DNA of 7,063 nt from Bacteroidales bacterium (GTDB lineage Bacteria; Bacteroidota; Bacteroidia; Bacteroidales; JAADJA01). The stretch is taken from assembly GCA_029934735.1 (NCBI GenBank), contig JAOZLR010000136.1, positions 1 to 7,063 on the forward strand. The letters run 5' to 3'. How positions within the stretch are numbered: position 1 is the first letter of the stretch; every line of letters begins with the position of its first letter. Below are positions 1-4,787 of the stretch, piece by piece. The notes under the pieces are model-generated. The model did no database searches. It saw only the letters and a list, made by a program, of their open reading frames with translations, and was not told the origin of the DNA. A program made the position numbers and the translations under genes.

Positions 1-1196
1 ATCCTTTCAATTGCTTCCATAAGTTGTTCTTCCGAGATTACCAATGGAGGTGCAAAACGGATTATGTCTCCGTGAGTAGGTTTGGCAAGAACTCCGTTTT
101 TCGCCATTTCGACACAAACGTCCCAGGCCTCTTTCCCGTTTTTAGGCTCAATGATAATTGCATTCAACAACCCTTTACCTCTTACAAGTTTTATCATATC
201 AGAGTCTATTTTTCTCATCTCTTCCCTGAAAATCTTACCAAGTTTTTCAGCTCTTTCAGCAAGGTTTTCTTCTTTGACGACCTTCAAGGCTGCAATTCCA
301 ACACGAGCAGCAACCGGATTACCACCAAATGTTGAACCGTGCTGCCCCGGCTTGATAACCATCATTATATCATCGTCGGCAAGAACAGCAGATACAGGAT
401 ATGCACCACCCGATAAAGCTTTTCCAAGAATCAAAATGTCAGGTTTAACATTTTCATGATCACAGGCAAGAAGTTTTCCTGTTCTTGCAATACCTGTCTG
501 AACCTCATCTGCAATAAAAAGCACATTTTTGGCTTTACACATAGCGTATGCCTTTGAGAGATAGCCCTCATCAGGAACATATACTCCGGCTTCACCCTGA
601 ATTGGTTCTACCAAAAAACCAGCAATATTTGGGTCTTCTAAAGCCTTTGCAAGTGCATCAAGATCATTGTACGGAATAGTTATGAATCCGGGAGTATAGG
701 GCCCAAATCCTTCACGTGCCTCAGGGTCTGTTGACATAGAAACCACTGTGATAGTTCTTCCATGGAAATTATTTTCGCAAACAATTATCTTTGCTTCATT
801 CTCAGGAACACCCTTTTTATCGTAAGCCCATTTACGACACAACTTCAAAGCTGTCTCATCACCCTCAGCACCTGTGTTCATAGGCAACACCTTATCGTAG
901 CCAAAAAATTCAGTAATATATTTCTCATACACTCCTAGAGAGTCGTTAAAAAACGCTCTTGATGTTAAAGTAAGTGTACGCGCCTGATCAACCATTGCAT
1001 CAACAATCTTCGGGTGGCAGTGACCTTGATTTACAGCCGAATAGGCAGATAAGAAATCAAAATATTGTTTTCCTTCAACATCCCATACCAACGGCCCTTC
1101 GCCTCGTGATAACACAACTGGTAACGGATGGTAATTATGTGCACCGTATTTCTCTTCGAGAGCAATCAGCTCCTGTGAATTTAATTTCTCTGACAT
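1..1196 (-). CDS. rocD: ornithine aminotransferase, C-terminus cut by window edge
   Basis: This PLP-dependent class-III aminotransferase converts L-ornithine plus 2-oxoglutarate to glutamate-5-semialdehyde plus glutamate, linking arginine/ornithine breakdown to proline and glutamate in the cytoplasm. The minus frame is open from the ATG at 1196 to the left edge, giving 398 codons. OAT hallmarks are the N-terminal EEKYGAHNYHPLPVVL stretch (about residues 14-29), FLSAYSAVNQGHCHP, the MNTGAE PLP-phosphate loop, NNFHGRT, the cofactor-binding Asp of DEVQTGIARTG (D230) and the Schiff-base lysine in LGKALSGG (K259, codon 420-422). The SAYSAVNQGH motif favours OAT over acetylornithine aminotransferase (ArgD). 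Bacterial OATs are about 400 residues, so only a few C-terminal residues should be missing. No Shine-Dalgarno precedes the ATG, as is usual in Bacteroidota. A -7-like box lies 37 bp upstream. The exported-protein gene upstream ends 73 bp before the start, so readthrough is possible. Confidence 0.95.
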   Translation of the reverse strand, partial: MSEKLNSQELIALEEKYGAHNYHPLPVVLSRGEGPLVWDVEGKQYFDFLSAYSAVNQGHCHPKIVDAMVDQARTLTLTSRAFFNDSLGVYEKYITEFFGYDKVLPMNTGAEGDETALKLCRKWAYDKKGVPENEAKIIVCENNFHGRTITVVSMSTDPEAREGFGPYTPGFITIPYNDLDALAKALEDPNIAGFLVEPIQGEAGVYVPDEGYLSKAYAMCKAKNVLFIADEVQTGIARTGKLLACDHENVKPDILILGKALSGGAYPVSAVLADDDIMMVIKPGQHGSTFGGNPVAARVGIAALKVVKEENLAERAEKLGKIFREEMRKIDSDMIKLVRGKGLLNAIIIEPKNGKEAWDVCVEMAKNGVLAKPTHGDIIRFAPPLVISEEQLMEAIER

Positions 1197-1232
1197 ATCT
1201 AAAAAATTTAAAATGTTTAACTAAGAAGGGTG

Positions 1233-1240
1233 CAAAAATA
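1233..1240 (-). promoter_or_regulatory. candidate Bacteroidota -7 box for rocD
   Basis: On the minus strand this reads TATTTTTG, a full match to the Bacteroidota sigma-ABfr -7 consensus TAnnTTTG, followed by C. It lies 36 bp before the rocD ATG, which would give a leader of about 25-30 nt. I see no clean -33 TTTG at the preferred 19-21 bp spacing; the nearest is a TTTC at about 23 bp. In such AT-rich DNA the match is suggestive rather than proof. Confidence 0.45.
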
Positions 1241-1269
1241 TCAAATATTTTGTGAATTATTATGAAAGA

Positions 1270-1635
1270 TTACAGAAAATATTGAAGCAATTTATAGATA
1301 ATACTTAGGGTAGATCGTAAAGTGCTATTCCGGGTATAGCTATCTTGCATATTTTCTTCATTCTGATTTGATTGTTTTGGGGTTATATTGTTTCCTCCAG
1401 AAAGATCATTCTTTTTAACTTCACTAACCTTTCCCTGCTCAGAAAAGGAGACAGGACTTAAGTTATTCGAATCATTAAGTGAAGGATAAGTATCCTGGGT
1501 AGGCTCTTCAATTTTAAAAGATAATGAATCCGGTTCACTGGCAAACAGAGAACTATCAAAAATAAAAACTCCACTTGCTGCGAACAGAAGGAAAATAGTG
1601 ACTGTGAACTTTATATTTTTCTTAATTAAACTCAT
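1270..1635 (-). CDS. hypothetical exported protein, 121 aa
   Basis: I do not recognise this family. The protein opens with a classic signal peptide: positive n-region (MSLIKKNIKF), hydrophobic core at about residues 10-27, and a likely cleavage site near SLFAS at residues 29-33. Residues 34-105 are polar, rich in Ser, Asn, Glu and Gln, and look disordered. The tail, residues 106-121 (LRSTLSIIYKLLQYFL), turns amphipathic to hydrophobic, which could anchor or bind a partner. There are no cysteines and no lipobox, so it is not a lipoprotein. It lies upstream of rocD on the same strand with a 73-bp gap. A weak AATTTTTG -7-like sequence (1673-1680) and a 13-bp palindrome (1684-1696) lie before the start. 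No overlapping better ORF competes, and the signal-peptide architecture argues for a real gene. Family assignment and function are unknown. Confidence 0.65.
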   Translation of the reverse strand: MSLIKKNIKFTVTIFLLFAASGVFIFDSSLFASEPDSLSFKIEEPTQDTYPSLNDSNNLSPVSFSEQGKVSEVKKNDLSGGNNITPKQSNQNEENMQDSYTRNSTLRSTLSIIYKLLQYFL

Positions 1636-1722
1636 TTCTATTTGTGTTACTTAATAAATCCCAGAACCAGACCAAAAATTGCAATTAACTGTTAATCAAC
1701 TTTTCTGCAGTTATCAAATTAA

Positions 1723-1836
1723 TTAGTTTTTCATCAATCGTTCAATTTCGGAATGCATTTGTTCATTACTGAACATCCAAAATTCCTTTTTGTTATAAGT
1801 ATGACGCACAAATCCAAAAAATATTACAGTTATCAC
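1723..1836 (-). CDS. possible 37-aa membrane micro-ORF (GTG or ATT start)
   Basis: On the minus strand a short frame after an in-frame stop encodes a hydrophobic run (VITVIFFGFV), a basic turn (RHTYNKK) and an amphipathic, charged tail ending EIERLMKN before TAA. This single-TM plus cytoplasmic-tail layout looks protein-like rather than random AT-rich noise. There is no ATG before the hydrophobic segment. GTG at 1836 is the most plausible start; an ATT at 1842 lies 8 nt after AGGA, a better spacing, but is a rare start codon. It ends 87 bp before the exported-protein gene on the same strand. It could be a small membrane protein or the remnant tail of a decayed gene. No family is recognised. 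Support is from composition only. Confidence 0.35.
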   Translation of the reverse strand: MITVIFFGFVRHTYNKKEFWMFSNEQMHSEIERLMKN

Positions 1837-1920
1837 AAAAATTTATTCTATCCTAAGATACTACTAAACAATAAAATATGTCTTTTTGTTAAATAAATTT
1901 TAATTTTTTTTTCAATAACA

Positions 1921-1951
1921 ATTGCGTCAAATAATAATATTTATACATTTG
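1921..1951 (+). promoter_or_regulatory. candidate Bacteroidota promoter of the ferredoxin gene
   Basis: The -7 element TACATTTG (1944-1951) matches TAnnTTTG exactly and is followed by C, as often seen. An ATTG at 1921-1924 serves as a -33 element with a 19-bp spacer, the preferred distance in Bacteroides-type promoters. The ATG at 1985 follows 33 bp later. This is the best promoter candidate in the window because both elements and the spacing fit. Confidence 0.6.
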
Positions 1952-1984
1952 CACCTGTTTTAAAACAATAAAAACTATTTTACT

Positions 1985-2155
1985 ATGGCTTACGTAATAA
2001 CAGATGATTGTACAGCATGTGGTACATGTATTGATGAATGTCCGGTTGAGGCAATATCAGAGGGTGATATTTATGTAATTGATCCTGATATTTGCACAGA
2101 TTGTGGTTCTTGTGCTGATGTTTGTCCGGTTGAGGCTATTCATCCGGAAGAATAA
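1985..2155 (+). CDS. 2[4Fe-4S] bacterial-type ferredoxin, 56 aa
   Basis: This is a small cytoplasmic low-potential electron carrier of the clostridial type. In anaerobes these serve pyruvate:ferredoxin oxidoreductase, hydrogenases and related enzymes. Both cluster motifs are complete: C9-x2-C12-x2-C15-x3-C19-P and C37-x2-C40-x2-C43-x3-C47-P, so two [4Fe-4S] clusters are expected. The protein is 56 residues, normal for this family (about 55), and strongly acidic. The two halves are an internal duplication with a 28-residue period, both containing CPVEAI. It appears monocistronic, with its own promoter upstream (1921-1951) and a strong hairpin terminator starting 24 bp after the stop. No partner oxidoreductase lies in the window, so the physiological partner cannot be read from context. 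ATG at 1985 is the only sensible start, since it gives the conserved MAYVITDDC opening. Confidence 0.95.
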   Translation: MAYVITDDCTACGTCIDECPVEAISEGDIYVIDPDICTDCGSCADVCPVEAIHPEE

Positions 2156-2178
2156 GATATTTTCTTATTTTTCAAATT

Positions 2179-2207
2179 AAAAAGTCCCTCTCTGAGGGAC
2201 TTTTTTT
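2179..2207 (+). terminator. intrinsic terminator, probably bidirectional
   Basis: The arms AAAAAGTCCCTC (2179-2190) and GAGGGACTTTTT (2194-2205) form a perfect 12-bp stem with a 3-nt TCT loop, followed by T residues to 2207. Read on the minus strand the same hairpin ends in TTTTT, so it can also stop transcripts of the outer-membrane protein gene, whose stop codon is about 120 bp away. This fits the convergent arrangement of the two units. Confidence 0.9.
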
Positions 2208-2327
2208 ATGCGATAACGTGTACATGCATAAGGATATTTCTTAGCCGTCCATACTTGCTTTACCATTCATTCATATTTATTGTATTTATGACTTGAATAT
2301 TTTCGTACTCTATAATAGTATCATTAA

Positions 2328-3113
2328 TTATCGGGGTAGCCTCCAAGAAAACCCTGCATTTACAAAACTAACTGAACTTGAAAAACTTGTCCCTGCTGTA
2401 ATATCTACCTGCATATTATGCCGTATCTGCCAAACGATTCCGGCATCAAAATCATTATGAGGAAGATTATTATTATCAAAGGTTCCATAAGTCTCTGCGA
2501 ACAAAGAAATACTGTTAAACATTGTATAGTTCAAAACAACTGACCAAATAAAAAAACCATCTGCATTTTCGCCATTATATGCAAAACCTAAGTTATATCC
2601 CAGTGAGAAATTCTTACTCAGCGTATTAGCTGCTACAAATCTTGCTGCAGAATAACTATATGTCGGATGAAACCCATCTTTTCCAATGTGTCGTAAAGTT
2701 ATATCCGCAACAAAACCCAAATTCGGAACTATCCCCTTTTCTTCAGTTATATTAAATTTCAGACCTACTTTCACAGCTCCTAACCCTGAAATAGTCGAAT
2801 CCGGACTTTCATCATTAGGTTGAATAACCATTTGCCGGTAGGTACCTTCAAGACGTATCTCAAAATTCTGAAAAAGCCCATATCTCAATAATGTCATTCC
2901 AAGGTACAAATTATCAATATCATCCAAATCAGTTGATTCTTTTTCAAATAAAAAACCTGTTTCAACCTGAAAAGTTCTCTTAGGAACAACATTCGGAGCT
3001 ATTGAATATGTAGGACGGTCAGTTGATAAGGGTGCAATTGAATCGTTTTGTGCAATAACATCCAATGTTATTACAATCTGAGATAAAATAAAGAGAAAAG
3101 TAATTTTTTTCAT
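2328..3113 (-). CDS. outer-membrane beta-barrel protein, Phenol_MetA_deg/transporter-like
   Basis: This is a predicted outer-membrane porin-like protein of 261 residues. From the ATG at 3113 it begins MKKITFLFILSQ, a textbook signal peptide with likely cleavage after VIAQ near residue 22. The mature start has STDRPTYSIAPNVVPKRTFQVETGF-like sequence (TDRP...P..VP...FQ.E.GF), which I associate with the 'transporter'/MetA-pathway-of-phenol-degradation family (PF13557). The rest alternates aromatic and polar residues in beta-strand fashion (for example FEIRLEGTYRQM, AVKVGLKFNI, SLGYNLGFAYNG) and ends in a strand-like SFVNAGFSWRLPR. An upstream in-frame ATG at 3125 would add MYQC and spoil the signal n-region, so 3113 is preferred. 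It follows the DUF1289 gene by about 31 bp and is probably co-transcribed. Despite the family name, phenol degradation is not implied, and the substrate is unknown. Confidence 0.8.
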   Translation of the reverse strand: MKKITFLFILSQIVITLDVIAQNDSIAPLSTDRPTYSIAPNVVPKRTFQVETGFLFEKESTDLDDIDNLYLGMTLLRYGLFQNFEIRLEGTYRQMVIQPNDESPDSTISGLGAVKVGLKFNITEEKGIVPNLGFVADITLRHIGKDGFHPTYSYSAARFVAANTLSKNFSLGYNLGFAYNGENADGFFIWSVVLNYTMFNSISLFAETYGTFDNNNLPHNDFDAGIVWQIRHNMQVDITAGTSFSSSVSFVNAGFSWRLPR

Positions 3114-3152
3114 ACATTGATACATTACACTAATGTATAATCATTTATACAT
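3112..3152. repeat. cluster of four ATACAT/ATGTAT hexamers with two inverted repeats
   Basis: ATACAT occurs at 3112-3117, 3120-3125 and 3147-3152, and its complement ATGTAT at 3133-3138. They form two perfect 8-bp inverted repeats, 3120-3127 with 3131-3138 (3-nt loop) and 3133-3140 with 3145-3152 (4-nt loop), which are mutually exclusive. The block covers the DUF1289 stop codon and the outer-membrane gene start. Its role is unknown. It could affect translation of the downstream gene or be AT-rich coincidence. Confidence 0.5.
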
Positions 3153-3345
3153 AATGATCATAATTATTTGATTCTGTTTTCATCGAATTCTTTCGTTCTG
3201 CTGTTCTACGTATCACTTCACGTTTTTGTTCGATTGATAAAAAAACCCAGTTGACTGCCTCCTGCTTTGACCTGTAACACCCTATACAAATACCTTCATC
3301 ATCATATCTGCAAACCTGAATACAAGGATTCTTCACTTCGCTCAT
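3145..3345 (-). CDS. DUF1289-type small cysteine protein, 66 aa
   Basis: This small cytoplasmic protein has the DUF1289 pattern (PF06945): PC8IQVC12 followed by C20IGC23 with the YRSKQEA and W33...LS...R residues typical of the family (consensus like PCIxVCxxDxxGxCxGCxRtxxEixxWxxls). The four cysteines could bind a metal ion, but the biochemical role of the family is not established. Residues 26-52 look helical. The last 14 residues are a polar tail beyond the conserved domain. It is the first gene of a probable two-gene minus unit with the outer-membrane protein. The start ATG at 3345 lies 91 bp from the divergent GH13 gene, and a 17-bp palindrome sits 16 bp upstream of it. Confidence 0.85.
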   Translation of the reverse strand: MSEVKNPCIQVCRYDDEGICIGCYRSKQEAVNWVFLSIEQKREVIRRTAERKNSMKTESNNYDHYV

Positions 3346-3360
3346 TTATTACTATATTTA

Positions 3361-3377
3361 ATTTTGTTTAACAAAAT
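3361..3377. promoter_or_regulatory. perfect 17-bp palindrome in a divergent intergenic region
   Basis: ATTTTGTTTAACAAAAT is an 8+1+8 perfect inverted repeat, placed between the divergent DUF1289 (minus, start 3345) and GH13 (plus, start 3437) genes. Its size and symmetry suit a dimeric regulator. It lies 16 bp before the DUF1289 start and 28 bp upstream of the GH13 -7 box. The binding protein is unknown. Confidence 0.4.
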
Positions 3378-3404
3378 ATCCCCTTTTATGTTCACCTAAA
3401 TATG

Positions 3405-3412
3405 TACTTTTG
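3405..3412 (+). promoter_or_regulatory. candidate -7 box for the GH13 gene
   Basis: TACTTTTG followed by C matches the Bacteroidota TAnnTTTG consensus exactly, 24 bp before the GH13 ATG, which implies a leader of roughly 15-20 nt. No clear TTTG -33 element lies 19-21 bp upstream; the sequence there is TTTTA-like. Confidence 0.5.
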
Positions 3413-3436
3413 CGTTTTGAGCGAATGAAATAATCT

Positions 3437-4708
3437 ATGATAAAAAGCAAAATAAAACATCCTGAATGGGCTAAGAACCTAACAATTTACGAAGTTAATA
3501 TTCGTCAATTTACCAAGAGCGGAACTATTAAAGAATTTGAAGAGCACCTACCCAACCTGAAGAAACTTGGTGTCGGGATTCTTTGGTTTATGCCAATACA
3601 GCCCATAGGTATAAAAAACAGAAAGGGAACGTTAGGAAGCTATTACTCAATAAGAAACTATACTGAAATAAATCCAGAATTTGGAACAATAGAGGATTTT
3701 AAAAAATTGATTGATAAAATTCATAGTCTTGGGATGTATGCCATAATAGACTGGGTTGCAAATCATACGTCCTGGGATCATCACTGGACAAAAAGTCATC
3801 CTGATTTTTATGATTTGGACGACAAAGGAGATTTTAAACCTCCTTTTCCAGAGTGGGAAGATGTGATCCATCTTAATTATAATAATCCGGCTCTGTGGGA
3901 TGCAATGATTGGTGAAATGAAGTTTTGGCTGGAGCAAACAGGAATAGACGGATTCAGAAGCGACATGGCTCATCTTGTCCCTACATATTTCTGGAACCGT
4001 GCGCGTTTTGAACTGACAAAATTAAAAGACCTGTTTTTTCTTGCTGAATCTGAGAATCACGATTTACTGGAATATGCATTTGATAGTATTTACAACTGGA
4101 ATCTACTGCATGCAATGAATGATATCGCTGCCGGGAAAATTAATGCCAAAGAACTTGGAGAAATCATACAAAATGAACTTAACCATTTTCCCACTAATGC
4201 TTCACAACTGAACTTTACTTGTAATCATGACGAGAATTCTTGGAACGGTTCTGCTATTGAAAGGCTTCACTATTATCTTGAGCCACTCTCAATACTTACT
4301 TTTACCTTATCTGGTTATCCATTGATTTATTCAGGGCAGGAAGCAGGGAATTACAGGCGATTAAACTTTTTTGACAAAGATGCAATTGAATGGAAAGAGG
4401 ATAAAATGGCTCCTTTCTTTCAAAAGCTTAATAATTTAAAAAGAACCTGTAATGAACTTTGGGATAGTGATTTTAATATTATTGAAACAGATTCAAAACA
4501 GGAAATTTTTGCTTTTTCAAGAGGACAAAACAAAGAGAAAGTTATTGTAATCTTAAATTTATCAGGCAAAGACAAATCATTCAAACTATTCAATAGTAAA
4601 CGTCGCAGTGTTTACTTTGACATTTTCAAAGAGGTCAAAATTGAATTATCCAGGGAAAATACTCTAAAATTACACGCTTTTGATTATTTTTTATTAGTAG
4701 AAAAATAA
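3437..4708 (+). CDS. GH13 alpha-amylase-family glycoside hydrolase, cytoplasmic
   Basis: This retaining alpha-glucan-active enzyme of 423 aa has a (beta/alpha)8 barrel. The GH13 motifs are all present: GSYYSIRNYTEINPEFGT (about residues 67-84), region I DWVANH (D105, N109, H110), region II GFRSDMAH with nucleophile D176 and R174, region III FLAESE with general acid E204, and region IV FTCNHDEN with transition-state D265. So it should be catalytically active. The Lys-His pair that follows the nucleophile in classical alpha-amylases is replaced (H179, L180), which points to a non-classical subfamily. Residues about 330-423 form the C-terminal beta-domain. There is no signal peptide, so it should act inside the cell on maltodextrins or glycogen. 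No susC/susD or glycogen genes adjoin. The ATG at 3437 has a -7 box 24 bp upstream. The exact substrate (hydrolase versus glucanotransferase) cannot be read from sequence alone. Confidence 0.9.
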   Translation: MIKSKIKHPEWAKNLTIYEVNIRQFTKSGTIKEFEEHLPNLKKLGVGILWFMPIQPIGIKNRKGTLGSYYSIRNYTEINPEFGTIEDFKKLIDKIHSLGMYAIIDWVANHTSWDHHWTKSHPDFYDLDDKGDFKPPFPEWEDVIHLNYNNPALWDAMIGEMKFWLEQTGIDGFRSDMAHLVPTYFWNRARFELTKLKDLFFLAESENHDLLEYAFDSIYNWNLLHAMNDIAAGKINAKELGEIIQNELNHFPTNASQLNFTCNHDENSWNGSAIERLHYYLEPLSILTFTLSGYPLIYSGQEAGNYRRLNFFDKDAIEWKEDKMAPFFQKLNNLKRTCNELWDSDFNIIETDSKQEIFAFSRGQNKEKVIVILNLSGKDKSFKLFNSKRRSVYFDIFKEVKIELSRENTLKLHAFDYFLLVEK

Positions 4709-4736
4709 TAATTAAGTTAATTTCCATCAAAAAGTA

Positions 4737-4744
4737 TATCTTTG
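4737..4744 (+). promoter_or_regulatory. candidate -7 box for the MscS-family gene
   Basis: TATCTTTG in the 79-bp gap after the GH13 gene matches TAnnTTTG exactly, 43 bp before the channel's ATG. No convincing -33 box is seen. No terminator lies between the two genes, so the channel may be read both from the GH13 promoter and from this one. Confidence 0.4.
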
Positions 4745-4787
4745 GGCACAGAACAAAACATCTTTTCAAAATTATTAAATTTATAAA

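Larger units (their letters stand above)
1636..1984. other. gene-poor AT-rich intergenic region
   Basis: This 349-bp stretch separates the divergent exported-protein gene (minus) and ferredoxin gene (plus). It holds the candidate minus-strand micro-ORF (1723-1836), a 13-bp palindrome ATTAACTGTTAAT at 1684-1696, a run of mostly A/T between about 1858 and 1921, and the ferredoxin promoter at its right end. I see no tRNA, riboswitch-like fold or terminator in it. Confidence 0.6.

Noticed and set aside
24..459. Two overlapping plus-strand open frames (103 and 125 codons)
   Set aside because: They lie antisense inside rocD, whose minus-strand translation shows unbroken aminotransferase motifs. 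Their translations resemble no family.
974..1255. Plus-strand 93-codon open frame
   Set aside because: Antisense to the N-terminal part of rocD and its leader; no protein-like features.
2208..2327. Possible small gene or RNA between the terminator and the outer-membrane gene
   Set aside because: Only short frames without protein-like composition and no stable GC-containing hairpin are visible; best seen as the 3' untranslated region of the convergent units.
3647..3973. Minus-strand 108-codon open frame
   Set aside because: Antisense shadow of the GH13 catalytic core.
4683..4709. 9-bp inverted repeat across the GH13 stop codon as a terminator
   Set aside because: The arms (ATTATTTTT/AAAAATAAT) contain only A-T pairs, the loop is 9 nt and no T-tract follows, so termination is unlikely.
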